Origin: Bermanella sp034111105
Lineage (GTDB): Bacteria; Pseudomonadota; Gammaproteobacteria; Pseudomonadales; Oceanobacteraceae
DNA length: 64,000 bases
NCBI GenBank assembly: GCA_034111105.1
Contig: JAWUXY010000083.1
Coordinates: 1 to 64,000, forward strand
Direction: 5' to 3'
Part shown: positions 8,608-17,469 of the stretch, piece after piece
How the letters are laid out: the number at the start of each line of letters is the position of its first letter
Position numbering within the stretch: position 1 is the first letter of the stretch
Notes under the pieces: model-generated
What the model was told of the DNA's origin: nothing
What the model saw: only the letters and a program-made list of their open reading frames with translations
Databases searched by the model: none
Made by a program: the position numbers and the translations under genes

Positions 8608-9414
8608 TCAATTAGGATTGTACAAAACGGACGAACTTAAAAATTCGCTGGGCGTAACGCCTGACATACTTTTAAATTCGCGAATGAAATGGGACTGATC
8701 ATAATAATGATTTGCCCAGACACCCGAGGCTGGCTCTAAGTTCATTAGGTTTAATGTGGTTTGAAACCGCAAAACCTTGGCAAAATCTTTAGGTGACAGC
8801 CCTAAATACTGATGCGTTAACCGCCGAAGTTGGCGAGCCGACAAACCAAACTGGGCACACTGTTTATCGGATAAGTTAATGTTGGATTGGGGGCTTTGAT
8901 AACAATAACGAATATAGCGAGCAATTCTTGAATCTATTTTTCTGTGTTGTATGGCCCCAAGTATCACACGAGACACCGTCTCACAGCGGGGTTGGAATTC
9001 AATTTTTTGAGTCACACTCTCACATAATTGATGAAGTACATCAGGCGATAATAAGTCGTTTGGTGTGACAGTGTGTTCTGGGTTATTCCATTCACCTACA
9101 GGGGCACAGATCAACCCATGGTGCCCCAATAACCGAAACCGAATGCCAAAATACGTCACCGGCCCTGTCATCTCAAACACAATGGATGAAGTGAACGGTG
9201 TGACGATAAACATTTCATCTGGTTGCGCAACATTAATAATTAGGTCAACACAATTGTCCGGCACACTGCGATAGTGATACGAGCCATAAGGTACATTCAA
9301 CTGCCAAAACATCTGCACCCATTGATTTAAAGGGGTCGATGGCATCAAGGTTAAATAGAGATCATCAATACCAACGCGACCTTGGCAAGGGTTGTAATCA
9401 ATATCTAACGGCAT
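8608..9414 (-). CDS. AraC-family regulator
   Basis: A 268-residue regulator. The N-terminal half (to about residue 150) looks like the DUF6597 sensing domain found in this AraC subgroup ('NQWVQMFWQLNVPYG', 'YRSVPDNCVDLIIN'). The C-terminal third carries two HTH units ('QCAQFGLSARQLRRLTHQYLG' region and 'HYYDQSHFIREFKSMSGVTPSEF' region). It sits directly downstream of an aldehyde dehydrogenase and an amine-oxidase-type flavoprotein on the same strand, so it may regulate them or the adjacent VOC gene. Confidence 0.86.
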   Translation of the reverse strand: MPLDIDYNPCQGRVGIDDLYLTLMPSTPLNQWVQMFWQLNVPYGSYHYRSVPDNCVDLIINVAQPDEMFIVTPFTSSIVFEMTGPVTYFGIRFRLLGHHGLICAPVGEWNNPEHTVTPNDLLSPDVLHQLCESVTQKIEFQPRCETVSRVILGAIQHRKIDSRIARYIRYCYQSPQSNINLSDKQCAQFGLSARQLRRLTHQYLGLSPKDFAKVLRFQTTLNLMNLEPASGVWANHYYDQSHFIREFKSMSGVTPSEFLSSSVLYNPN

Positions 9415-9443
9415 ACCGTAATCCCCTTTTGTCGCACCTGCAT

Positions 9444-10865
9444 TTACTCATCCACATGAATGGCTTTTAGCTCTACATATTCATGTAAGCCTTCGTCACC
9501 AAATTCACGACCGTTACCGCTTTGCTTCATACCGCCAAACGGCGCTTCTATATTGTAGCTGCCGCCATTTACATACACCATGCCAGCATCCATTTGTGTG
9601 GCGATATCAAAACCCAATGTTTTATCTTTTGCAAAGACAGATGCGGCTAACCCATAAATGGTATCGTTAGCGATGGCGATACCTTCTGCAAGTTCGTTGT
9701 ATTCAATTATGCAAATCACGGGGCCAAATATTTCTTCGCGGGCAATGACCATATCATTGCTAACGTTTGCAAAAATGGTGGGTGACACATAAAAACCTTT
9801 ATCAATGCCCGCTGGTTTTTCTAAACCACCTGTAACGAGTATGGCTCCTTCTTTTATGCCGCGCTCAATATAATTCAATACTCGTTGTTGCTGTGCCTTA
9901 CTGACCATTGGGCCCATAAAGGCATCTGGGCCATTGCCGACCACCACGGCTTCGGCTTTTTGTTTCGCTAACGCTATAACCTCTTTTACGATATCAGTAT
10001 GCGCTAACCAACGACTGTAAGCCGTGCAGGTTTGTCCTGTATTAATCAATACGTCATCAATACCATATTGCACCGCTGCGTCTATGTCGCAGCCTTTATC
10101 GATAATTAACGGCGATTTACCCCCCAACTCTTGCACCACACGTTTTACATTTTGCGCGGCGTTTTGTGCGATATGAATGCCCGCGCGAGTCGAACCGGTA
10201 AATGAAATCAATTGAATATCAGGGTGACTCGACAACGCCGCGCCTACTTCTGGGCCTGTACCTGGCACAAGATTAAATACCCCTTTTGGTAAACCAATTT
10301 CATCACACGCTTTGGCCACAATAAAATCTTGCAGTGAGGTTTGCTCGGATGGCTTTACAATCATGGCACAGCCTGCGGCCAGCGCTGGTGCCATTTTACC
10401 CACCAATTGATTAAGCGGATAATTCCATGGGCTAATGAGCGCGCACACGCCAATAGGTTGCTTTAATATTTGCGCATTGCCGATGGTTTTAATGTCGTCC
10501 ATTAATTTTGTGCGGCTAACGTAGGTTTCTAAAATATCAATTTGATCGTCCACTTGTACGTCGCCTGTCATGTGCAATGGCATGCCCATTGAGATACTCA
10601 TAGATAGCGCTAACTCATCACGGTATTCGCGTAACTTATCCGCTAATTTTTGTATCATGCCTGCGCGATAATCGCTGCTGGTTTTTGACCATGTTTTGAA
10701 TGCTGCGCTCGCGGCTATGACCGCTGCATCAACATCTTCTTTTGTGCCCATTACCACATTGGCACACACATTTTCTGTGGCCGGATTAATAACGTCAAAA
10801 GTTTGCTGGCTGGTAGAGTTTACCCATTGGCCATTAATATACAGTTGTGAATAATCTTGCATCAT
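9444..10865 (-). CDS. NAD(P)-dependent aldehyde dehydrogenase
   Basis: A 473-residue member of the aldehyde dehydrogenase superfamily. The general base is E246 in 'VVQELGGKSPL', the catalytic cysteine is C280 in 'NTGQTCTAYSRW', and the NAD-binding FTGST motif is near 222. It oxidises an aldehyde to the acid. It lies 9 bases after the flavoprotein oxidoreductase gene, so the two probably work in sequence: amine deaminated to aldehyde, then aldehyde to acid, as in the PuuB-PuuC pair. No glutamine-synthetase-like PuuA or PuuD hydrolase is nearby, so putrescine as the substrate is unproven. Confidence 0.9.
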   Translation of the reverse strand: MMQDYSQLYINGQWVNSTSQQTFDVINPATENVCANVVMGTKEDVDAAVIAASAAFKTWSKTSSDYRAGMIQKLADKLREYRDELALSMSISMGMPLHMTGDVQVDDQIDILETYVSRTKLMDDIKTIGNAQILKQPIGVCALISPWNYPLNQLVGKMAPALAAGCAMIVKPSEQTSLQDFIVAKACDEIGLPKGVFNLVPGTGPEVGAALSSHPDIQLISFTGSTRAGIHIAQNAAQNVKRVVQELGGKSPLIIDKGCDIDAAVQYGIDDVLINTGQTCTAYSRWLAHTDIVKEVIALAKQKAEAVVVGNGPDAFMGPMVSKAQQQRVLNYIERGIKEGAILVTGGLEKPAGIDKGFYVSPTIFANVSNDMVIAREEIFGPVICIIEYNELAEGIAIANDTIYGLAASVFAKDKTLGFDIATQMDAGMVYVNGGSYNIEAPFGGMKQSGNGREFGDEGLHEYVELKAIHVDE

Positions 10866-10874
10866 TATTTCCTA

Positions 10875-12266
10875 TTAAGAGATCACCAATTCCAATACAT
10901 TACAAATAGCGACGACACATTTACGCTTCCATTTTGGTGAGGTTAAATCCGCTAATACTTTGTCTTCATAGGCGAGCATTTTATTAAGGGTTTTATAGGT
11001 TAACCAGCGAATGGGTTCTGGCTCCCATTTTTTTAGTGCACTTATTGGCTGATTGTTTTTAACCCAAGGTTGTTGCGTATGTAAGGTTTGTTTATTTAAT
11101 ATTAAATCGGCTAGCGTGCGCCCAGCCAAGTTAGTGGCCCCCACGCCCTCACCTAAATACCCACCGGCTAACGCAATACCTTGCGTGCGATCACATAACA
11201 TGTGCAGATGAAAACGTCTTGGTAAAGCAAGATTACCACCCCACGAGTGACTGACTTTGATATTGCGTTCTTTTAATACGGGGAAGCACTCATGCAATAA
11301 ATTCAACCGCAATGCCATCTCTGTTTCGGTATGGGTGAAGTCATGGCGCAAGCGCCCTCCAAAACTGTAGCCACCACGGGCACCAAAGACCAAACGGTTA
11401 TCCGCAGTGCGCTGCCCATAACTAATTAGACGTGACGACTCACTAAACGCTTGGCCTTTTTCTAAGCCTATTTCATTCCAAATCTCTTGTGATAATGGCT
11501 CGGTGGCGATAATTAAACTGTAGACCGCGAGTTGATATTGATTGATCGGTTTAAGTTGTGTGCCATACGCTTCAACCGCAGGCACAATCCATTTAGCTTT
11601 GATACTGGCACTGTGGGTTTTCACGTCACCGCTTTGCCATTGCATAACGGGAGAGTTTTCATAAATGATAACGCCTTTGCTCTCAAGGCACTGAGCTAAA
11701 CCCATGACTAGTTTAGCGGGTTGGATCGTTGCCACGTGAGGGCTAAACATGGCACCTTGCGCTTTTGCCATTTTGAGTTGTTGATCTAACTGGTTTTTAT
11801 TAAGCCAAGTAAAGTCCTGTTCGCTGTAATCATTTTGTTTATAGTCAGCCAATTCTTTTTGCAACCGCTGGCGTTGCTCTGGATAGCGTGCAGCACAATA
11901 TAAAACTCCGCCTTTTTTCAAATCGCAGTGGATATTTTCTTTTGCGCAAATACGCGCGACTTCATCGGGGATATCATGAATTAAGTGGTGACTTGCTTGA
12001 CGCTCAGGTTTTGTGTGATGCTTGAGTAAGTCGTCGGCCCCTGCAATTTCCCCCATGAGCCAGCCGCCATTACGACCGGATGCACCAAAGCCCACATGTT
12101 TGGCTTCAACAATCGCGATGGTTAAATCGGGTTGCGCTTGGTTCAAATAATAGGCTGTCCATAAACCCGTGAACCCTGCGCCAATGATGACCACATCTAC
12201 AGTTAGATCCTGCTGCAATACTGGGCGAGGAGTGTGTGTTACCTGCTCCATCCATAAACTGACCAT
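10875..12266 (-). CDS. FAD-dependent amine oxidoreductase (DAO family, PuuB-like)
   Basis: A 463-residue D-amino-acid-oxidase-fold flavoprotein. The FAD-binding 'VVIIGAGFTGLWTAYYL' is at about residues 25-41, followed by 'GFGASGRNGGWLMGE' as in gamma-glutamylputrescine oxidoreductases, and a C-terminal FAD contact 'AGGYLGEGVGATNLAG'. It oxidises a C-N bond of an amine or amino acid substrate using FAD. It is first in an operon with the aldehyde dehydrogenase and an AraC gene. The substrate remains open; polyamine derivatives are the leading guess. Confidence 0.86.
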   Translation of the reverse strand: MVSLWMEQVTHTPRPVLQQDLTVDVVIIGAGFTGLWTAYYLNQAQPDLTIAIVEAKHVGFGASGRNGGWLMGEIAGADDLLKHHTKPERQASHHLIHDIPDEVARICAKENIHCDLKKGGVLYCAARYPEQRQRLQKELADYKQNDYSEQDFTWLNKNQLDQQLKMAKAQGAMFSPHVATIQPAKLVMGLAQCLESKGVIIYENSPVMQWQSGDVKTHSASIKAKWIVPAVEAYGTQLKPINQYQLAVYSLIIATEPLSQEIWNEIGLEKGQAFSESSRLISYGQRTADNRLVFGARGGYSFGGRLRHDFTHTETEMALRLNLLHECFPVLKERNIKVSHSWGGNLALPRRFHLHMLCDRTQGIALAGGYLGEGVGATNLAGRTLADLILNKQTLHTQQPWVKNNQPISALKKWEPEPIRWLTYKTLNKMLAYEDKVLADLTSPKWKRKCVVAICNVLELVIS

Positions 12267-12359
12267 GCATCACCTGTTTTTACACGCGAACGAAAGAATG
12301 ATCAGACTCTAACAAACACCGCTTAATAAAACCTAGCTGCGTGCACGCGCGGATTTTTA

Positions 12360-13139
12360 CTAATCTGATCTCATATAAGCCTTCGGGCTTTGCCCTGTGA
12401 CCATTCTAAAGTACTTGTAAAAAACCGAGTTGCTATTGAAACCTGCATCCAATGCTAAAACGTCTACAGAACATTTAACATGACTGTTGATTTGTTGCAG
12501 CACCCATTCAATTCGTAGTTCATTGATGTACTGTAAAAATCGTTTGCCAAATACTTGATTAAATAAATACGATAATTGGTTTCGGGTATAGCCTGTGTTG
12601 TCAGCCAGTTTTTGTAAATTAAAATCGGGTTGGTTAGTGACACTTGATTGGGCTAAATAATCTCTTACATCTTGTGACATGGCGGCCACTTGCCTTGTGG
12701 ATAAGCCTAATCGGTTTAAGTCATTTTTAGCCGTTTTTGGTCCACTATTCTTGTGGCCCATTAAGCTTGCGTATTCGTGTATGCGCCAAATTAAACCGTC
12801 TTTTACTGTGATGGCTTCGCTGGCTCTAAACGAGGCTAAGCCTTGTTGATCTTGCAAACGAATACTGTATTCAATAAATGCGGTATCACCATCAGCCCGC
12901 ATGGGGGCAATATGATTCAGTTCAGCGCTCGGCAAGCTAGCGCGGATGTAAGATTGAATATCAACCTGAGTGAATACTTTATTCTGAAAAAAATCGTGGT
13001 ACTGAATGTCAGGATGATAACAGCTAAGAATGGTGTCTAAATCACGCTCACGCCAAGCAAGGTGATAACGGGTTACCACCTCTAGTGTGTTTTGCTTTAA
13101 TTGCGCCGCATGGGAATACGCTGATAATTTTGGGGTCAT
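12360..13139 (-). CDS. SnoaL-domain/AraC HTH fusion regulator
   Basis: A 259-residue protein in two parts. Residues about 15-125 form a SnoaL/NTF2-like domain ('VVTRYHLAWRERDLDTILSC', 'DIQYHDFF', 'LIWRIHEYASLMG'). Residues about 155-258 are an AraC-type double HTH ('NLQKLADNTGYTRNQLSYLF' and 'DVLALDAGFNSNSVFYKYFR', ending 'TGQSPKAYMRSD'). Using a SnoaL fold as the sensing domain of an AraC regulator is unusual; cupin-type sensors are the norm. It sits just upstream of the flavoprotein/aldehyde dehydrogenase operon on the same strand and may sense a substrate or intermediate of that pathway. Confidence 0.85.
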   Translation of the reverse strand: MTPKLSAYSHAAQLKQNTLEVVTRYHLAWRERDLDTILSCYHPDIQYHDFFQNKVFTQVDIQSYIRASLPSAELNHIAPMRADGDTAFIEYSIRLQDQQGLASFRASEAITVKDGLIWRIHEYASLMGHKNSGPKTAKNDLNRLGLSTRQVAAMSQDVRDYLAQSSVTNQPDFNLQKLADNTGYTRNQLSYLFNQVFGKRFLQYINELRIEWVLQQINSHVKCSVDVLALDAGFNSNSVFYKYFRMVTGQSPKAYMRSD

Positions 13140-13249
13140 AAAAAACGTTCTAGCATCAACCGATTACGTTTATCATCATAGGATGTATGAAACTGTTTCG
13201 GTAGCATTCGCGTATACTGGTTATGTTTATTCATTGTATAAGGCTTTTC

Positions 13250-13855
13250 ATGGAATCCCTAAGCTTGCAAACCTTCACTGGGGTGATTTTTGATTTAGAC
13301 GGCACCTTGGTTGAATCCTCTTTGGATTTTCCATTTTTACGACAATCATTAGACTGCCCGGATGATATGGACTTACTTACCCATGTGGCCAGTTTAGATG
13401 CGAAATCACAAGCCCACGCTAATGCATTTATTGAACAACATGAGCTAGACGATGCACAAGATGCTAAATGGCTACCCGGTGCGTTTGAGCTTGTCAGCGC
13501 CATTGCTGCTTTAGGTTTGCCCATGGCAATTGTCACCCGTAATAGCTCGGAAGCGGCCAGTATCAAAGTTAAAAATAATAACATTCCCATCAGTACCGTT
13601 CTGACTCGTGCGGATGCACCCGCTAAACCGGACCCAACGGCGTTATTGATGGTAGCTAAAGACTGGCAACAATCACCAAAAACCATTATGTATGTAGGGG
13701 ATTATAAGTATGACCTACAAGCCGCTATTAATGCAGGCATGCATGGGTGCCTTTTCGCGCCAAATGAAACACCAGACTATGCCAATCTAGCCCACAGCAT
13801 ATGTACGGATTATCATGACTTAACAACCTATTTGCATAAATGTGTCACAAACTAA
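13250..13855 (+). CDS. HAD-family phosphatase
   Basis: A 201-residue haloacid-dehalogenase-fold hydrolase (subfamily IA). The nucleophile motif is 'VIFDLDGTLVESS' with D15 and D17, motif II is the Thr in 'IVTRNSS', motif III is the Lys in 'PAKPDPT', and motif IV is 'VGDYKYDL'. Such enzymes dephosphorylate small metabolites. An in-frame ATG lies at 13223, but 13250 gives the family's expected short lead into motif I. It is upstream of folX on the same strand, 65 bases away. A link to pterin phosphate removal is possible but speculative. Confidence 0.85.
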   Translation: MESLSLQTFTGVIFDLDGTLVESSLDFPFLRQSLDCPDDMDLLTHVASLDAKSQAHANAFIEQHELDDAQDAKWLPGAFELVSAIAALGLPMAIVTRNSSEAASIKVKNNNIPISTVLTRADAPAKPDPTALLMVAKDWQQSPKTIMYVGDYKYDLQAAINAGMHGCLFAPNETPDYANLAHSICTDYHDLTTYLHKCVTN

Positions 13856-13920
13856 TGCGCAAAGGAATCCAAATCCTTTACCATAGCGTAACTGCTTAAA
13901 ATAATTTAAGAAGAGCCAAT

Positions 13921-14286
13921 ATGCCTGAAAATAATGCCATCATTAATATCAAGAATTTAAGGTTACGCACCTTTATTGGCTTTAACCCTGAAGAACAAGA
14001 AAAACAGCAAGATGTGATCATCAATGCTGAGATTCATTACCCAGCTAGTCACTTGTGCCTAACCGACCACGTTGAAGGCGCACTGAATTATAAAACCATC
14101 ACCAAAAACACCATTGCATTAGTGGAAGGTGGTCGCTTTAAATTATTAGAGAAGCTTGTATCCGATGTTTTGGATATTTGTTGTGAGCACGACTCAGTGA
14201 CGTTTGCTAAAGTGACCATTGATAAACCCCACGCGCTGCGTTTTGCCGATTCTGTATCGTTAACACTGGCCAAGCGCAAAGGCTAA
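13921..14286 (+). CDS. folX: Dihydroneopterin triphosphate 2'-epimerase FolX
   Basis: A 121-residue member of the FolB/FolX family. It matches my memory of E. coli FolX closely through 'IKNLRLRTFIG', 'NYKTITKN', 'FKLLEKL', 'DVLDI' and 'HALRFADSVSLTL', better than FolB does. FolX converts 7,8-dihydroneopterin triphosphate to the dihydromonapterin form, leading to tetrahydromonapterin, a cofactor of phenylalanine hydroxylase in some gammaproteobacteria. It is followed after 29 bases by folE, whose product makes its substrate, so the two form an operon. Confidence 0.92.
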   Translation: MPENNAIINIKNLRLRTFIGFNPEEQEKQQDVIINAEIHYPASHLCLTDHVEGALNYKTITKNTIALVEGGRFKLLEKLVSDVLDICCEHDSVTFAKVTIDKPHALRFADSVSLTLAKRKG

Positions 14287-14315
14287 TACGCCTAAAAAGG
14301 GAAAGAGGACTAAAC

Positions 14316-14954
14316 ATGATTTCTGACACGGCCCAACTAGTACGCGATACCTTAGTAGCAAGGGGTCTTGAAACCCCGATGAAAGACACGGGCTTAAGCA
14401 ACGACGAAAAATATGCTCGTATCAAAGATGCCATGACAACCGTGGTCGAAACCCTAGGGTTAGATTTATCCGATGACAGCCTGCAAGAAACCCCTCATCG
14501 CATTGCAAAAATGTACGTGAGTGAAATTTTTGGTGGCTTAGATTATGCCAATTTCCCAAAAATGTCGGTTATTGAAAACAAGATGCAAGTGGATGAAATG
14601 GTCAAGGTCAGTGACATTCACCTAACCAGTACCTGTGAACATCACTTTGTGACCATCGATGGTTTTGCGAAAGTGGCGTATATCCCAAAAAACAAAATCA
14701 TTGGGCTATCAAAAATCAATCGCTTAGTGCGCTTTTTTGCACAGCGCCCTCAGGTGCAAGAGCGTTTAACACAACAAGTGCTAATTAGCTTACAAACATT
14801 GCTTGAAACCGAGAACGTAGCCGTCTCAATTGATGCCACTCATTATTGCGTAAAATCGCGCGGCGTGATGGATACTCACTCCCATACCAGTACAACCGCG
14901 CTTGGCGGTATATTCAAAAGTAACGTGCATACACGCGCAGAGTTTTTATCTTAA
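14316..14954 (+). CDS. folE: GTP cyclohydrolase I FolE
   Basis: A 212-residue GTP cyclohydrolase I of the classic zinc type. The zinc and catalytic residues are C107, H109 and H110 in 'TSTCEHHFVTIDG' and C178 in 'ATHYCVKSRG'. 'ETPHRIAKMYVSEIFGGLDY' is also diagnostic. It opens GTP to 7,8-dihydroneopterin triphosphate, the first step to folate and pterin cofactors. RBS GAGGA lies before the ATG. It is co-oriented with folX and ends at a strong terminator. Confidence 0.97.
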   Translation: MISDTAQLVRDTLVARGLETPMKDTGLSNDEKYARIKDAMTTVVETLGLDLSDDSLQETPHRIAKMYVSEIFGGLDYANFPKMSVIENKMQVDEMVKVSDIHLTSTCEHHFVTIDGFAKVAYIPKNKIIGLSKINRLVRFFAQRPQVQERLTQQVLISLQTLLETENVAVSIDATHYCVKSRGVMDTHSHTSTTALGGIFKSNVHTRAEFLS

Positions 14955-14976
14955 TTGCATGGGTTGTTTCACCCAT

Positions 14977-15004
14977 AAAAAAAGCCTCATATGAGGCTTT
15001 TTTT
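14977..15004 (+). terminator. Intrinsic terminator after folE
   Basis: AAAAAAAGCCTCAT (14977-14990) and ATGAGGCTTTTTTT (14991-15004) form a perfect palindrome with a T-tract on both strands. It is a bidirectional terminator between convergent folE and the MEST-like hydrolase. Confidence 0.93.
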
Positions 15005-15024
15005 ATGTCCAATATTTATCAACT

Positions 15025-15879
15025 TTACTTTAGCTTTAATAAAAAATTCAAAACCCCTTTTACAAACACCTCAGGACTTTCTACTTGAGGATAATGCCCA
15101 GTGTCATTAAGTTTTACAATATTTGGGTTAGGGATCAGTTGCTCATAACGCGCAACCATATGCGCGCCGCTAATAGGATCAAGCAGACCATCAATCAATA
15201 ACATAGGTACATCAGTGGTTTGCATCACACCGACCCAACGCTCACGGTTTTGTTTTCGCTCGGTCATGTATGCAATCAATTTATGCATAATCAGCACACC
15301 ACCTTTGTGCTCTAGCATTTGCCAGTAGCCTTTTAACTCGTCTTCGCTTAGGTTTTTTGCGCAAATATGATCAAAATTTATTTTGAATTTTTCATAACGT
15401 ACTAATTTACTTAAAATAAAACCAATGGGGCTTAATAAGAGTTTTTGTAGTAATACGGGATGATGGGTTTCAGGGAACAGTCCGCCATTACTGAATACAA
15501 CTGACAATATCTGCCCTGTTTTATGATGCCGTGCTAATAATTCTTGCGCCACCGTATCGCCATAATCATGGGCTAAAAGGTGATACTGTTTAATATTCAG
15601 CTGACTTAATAATGCATCAAAAATATCCGCTTGCTCAAAAATGGAATAATCTTGCTTAGGTTTATCACTAAAACCAAAACCCAGCATATCCAGTGTAATA
15701 AGATAAAAGTGCTCATTTAATGCGGGGAATATTTTCGCCCAGTCCCAACTGCACGTGGGGAAACCATGAATCAATACCAGCGCTGGTTTTTGTTTATCTC
15801 CTTTTGTGAGATAAAAAATATCATTGCCATTAAACGAGAACGTATCGCCCTGTTCTTGCCATTGCTGTAGTGATGTCAT
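15025..15879 (-). CDS. Alpha/beta hydrolase, MEST/haloalkane-dehalogenase-like
   Basis: A 284-residue alpha/beta hydrolase. The oxyanion-hole region is 'LVLIHGFPTCSWDW' (35-47). The nucleophile elbow 'LLAHDYGDTVAQE' places Asp105 where esterases have Ser. The catalytic His is in 'NDTGHYPQVESPE' near the end. An Asp nucleophile is typical of haloalkane dehalogenases, epoxide hydrolases and the MEST family, and the elbow sequence is very close to the MEST (mesoderm-specific transcript) consensus as I remember it. The reaction is unknown. It is 29 bases downstream of a class II aldolase gene, probably one operon. Confidence 0.85.
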   Translation of the reverse strand: MTSLQQWQEQGDTFSFNGNDIFYLTKGDKQKPALVLIHGFPTCSWDWAKIFPALNEHFYLITLDMLGFGFSDKPKQDYSIFEQADIFDALLSQLNIKQYHLLAHDYGDTVAQELLARHHKTGQILSVVFSNGGLFPETHHPVLLQKLLLSPIGFILSKLVRYEKFKINFDHICAKNLSEDELKGYWQMLEHKGGVLIMHKLIAYMTERKQNRERWVGVMQTTDVPMLLIDGLLDPISGAHMVARYEQLIPNPNIVKLNDTGHYPQVESPEVFVKGVLNFLLKLK

Positions 15880-15908
15880 GATTGTTTCCGCTTATTATTG
15901 TTATCTAA

Positions 15909-16676
15909 TTATTGCTGATAAGGTGCGCCTAAGCGATCAAGCTTACGCAATAAGCCTGGCCATGCCAATGCACCGCCTGCATTACGTGTAACCTGTTTTG
16001 CTGCCGCTTGCATGCCTTCAACAATACCACTGGGTACAGGCGTTAGCGCACCGCCACCAGATTGAGCCAATAATTGAATTTCACACGCACGCTGTAATAT
16101 GTACATATTTAAAAAACCGTCGGCAACGGTTTCGGCGCAAGTTAATAAGCCATGATTACGCAGAATCATAAAATATGTTTCGCCAAGGTCGGCCTGTAAA
16201 CGTGCTTTTTCATCTTCACGCAATGCAACCCCTTCGTATTCGTGGTACGACAAGCTCGTTAATGGAAACAATGATTGCTGTGAAATAGCTTGTAAGCCAT
16301 CTTTTTGTGCCGATACAGCAACACCTGCATTGGTATGTAGGTGCAGCACCACTTGAGCGTCTTCACGGACTTCATGTATGGCACTATGAATGGTAAAACC
16401 CGCAGGATTAATATCATGTTCACTTGGTAATACTTTGTTGCCATCAAGGTCTACTTTAACCAAGCTTGTTGCCGTGATTTCATCAAACATTAATCCATAA
16501 GGGTTAATTAAAAAGTGATGCTCAGGCCCAGGAACCCGTGCTGATATGTGGGTAAAAATCAAGTCATCCCAACCATAATGGGCAACGAGGTTATAACAAG
16601 CCGCAAGATCTTGGCGCAGTTTCCATTCTTCTTGGCTCACTGAGTCCTTGATTGTGTTTTGGGCTGTGGTATTCAT
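15909..16676 (-). CDS. Class II aldolase/adducin-family protein
   Basis: A 255-residue protein of the class II aldolase/adducin fold (FucA/AraD/adducin head). Zinc-ligand-type histidines are visible in 'VVLHLHTNAGVAVS' and 'ILRNHGLLTC', and 'FTHISARVPGPEHHFLINPYG' is the usual N-terminal block. It might cleave or epimerise a phosphorylated or free sugar-like substrate. Many members with this 'class II aldolase/adducin' sequence type have no assigned reaction. It is divergent from a Crp/Fnr-type regulator. Confidence 0.85.
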   Translation of the reverse strand: MNTTAQNTIKDSVSQEEWKLRQDLAACYNLVAHYGWDDLIFTHISARVPGPEHHFLINPYGLMFDEITATSLVKVDLDGNKVLPSEHDINPAGFTIHSAIHEVREDAQVVLHLHTNAGVAVSAQKDGLQAISQQSLFPLTSLSYHEYEGVALREDEKARLQADLGETYFMILRNHGLLTCAETVADGFLNMYILQRACEIQLLAQSGGGALTPVPSGIVEGMQAAAKQVTRNAGGALAWPGLLRKLDRLGAPYQQ

Positions 16677-16759
16677 AGGGCACCTTTGTATTATTTGTTA
16701 TTAGGTGATGACAGCTTACGGGGGTTTTCACAAAAACTCTGTCAACTTTTGGACAATCT

Positions 16760-17461
16760 ATGAAAGGCTTACGCCCTGAGCACAAAGCGTTAATACAAAG
16801 TAACCCTTGTTTAGCGCAGGTGTCTACTGAAACCCAGCAAAGCATTGCAGAAAGTGTGTATGTGAAGACCCTTTCAAAAGGGCAATTACTGCATCGGCGT
16901 GGCGATGACGCCGTGGGGTATTATGGTGTGGTCTCTGGGCGTTTACGTATCAGTGCGCTTAGTCAGGATGGCAAAGCACTTACTTTATGTTTTATGCAAA
17001 GTGGTGATTGGTTTGGTGAGATTTCACTAGTTGATGCAAAACCTCGCACCCATGATTGCGAAGTCACCGAAAACTGCGAGTTACTGATTATTCCCAAAAC
17101 CAATTTTGAGCAATACTTATTAGAAGATACACAATCTTTACGACACATTACGCAGCACATTTGTCAGCGCTTACGCCGCGCTTTAAGTTTTATTGAACAA
17201 GTGGCGATTCAACCCTTACCTGAACGCATCGCACGACGCCTATTGGATTTGCTTGATTTAAATGGTGAACATATAAAACTGAATCAGCAAGAACTTGCTC
17301 AAATGATGGGCGTGTCACGACAATCGATTTCAAAAATTTTATTAAGCTGGGCACAATCCGATTGGATCAAAATAGAATATAACCATGTAACCATACAACA
17401 AGCAGAATCGTTACGCACATTGTGCGTAACGAACTCTGTGCCTCAAGCTATTCATCAATAA
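16760..17461 (+). CDS. Crp/Fnr-family regulator
   Basis: A 233-residue regulator with an N-terminal cyclic-nucleotide-binding-fold domain (about 15-125, 'GQLLHRRGDDAVGYYGVVSG') and a C-terminal winged HTH ('LNQQELAQMMGVSRQSISKI', about 175-195). It lacks the four-cysteine cluster of FNR and the full cAMP phosphate-binding signature of CRP, so the ligand is uncertain. It is divergent from the aldolase/hydrolase pair, which it may regulate. Confidence 0.88.
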   Translation: MKGLRPEHKALIQSNPCLAQVSTETQQSIAESVYVKTLSKGQLLHRRGDDAVGYYGVVSGRLRISALSQDGKALTLCFMQSGDWFGEISLVDAKPRTHDCEVTENCELLIIPKTNFEQYLLEDTQSLRHITQHICQRLRRALSFIEQVAIQPLPERIARRLLDLLDLNGEHIKLNQQELAQMMGVSRQSISKILLSWAQSDWIKIEYNHVTIQQAESLRTLCVTNSVPQAIHQ

Positions 17462-17469
17462 TCAATCGA

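Noticed and set aside
9444..12266. Complete putrescine (Puu) degradation cluster
   Set aside because: Only PuuB-like and PuuC-like genes are present; gamma-glutamylputrescine synthetase and hydrolase are missing, so the substrate is left open.
13231..13686. 151-codon frame antisense to the HAD phosphatase gene
   Set aside because: Shadow of a well-supported gene on the other strand; Ser/Ala-rich composition typical of antisense frames.
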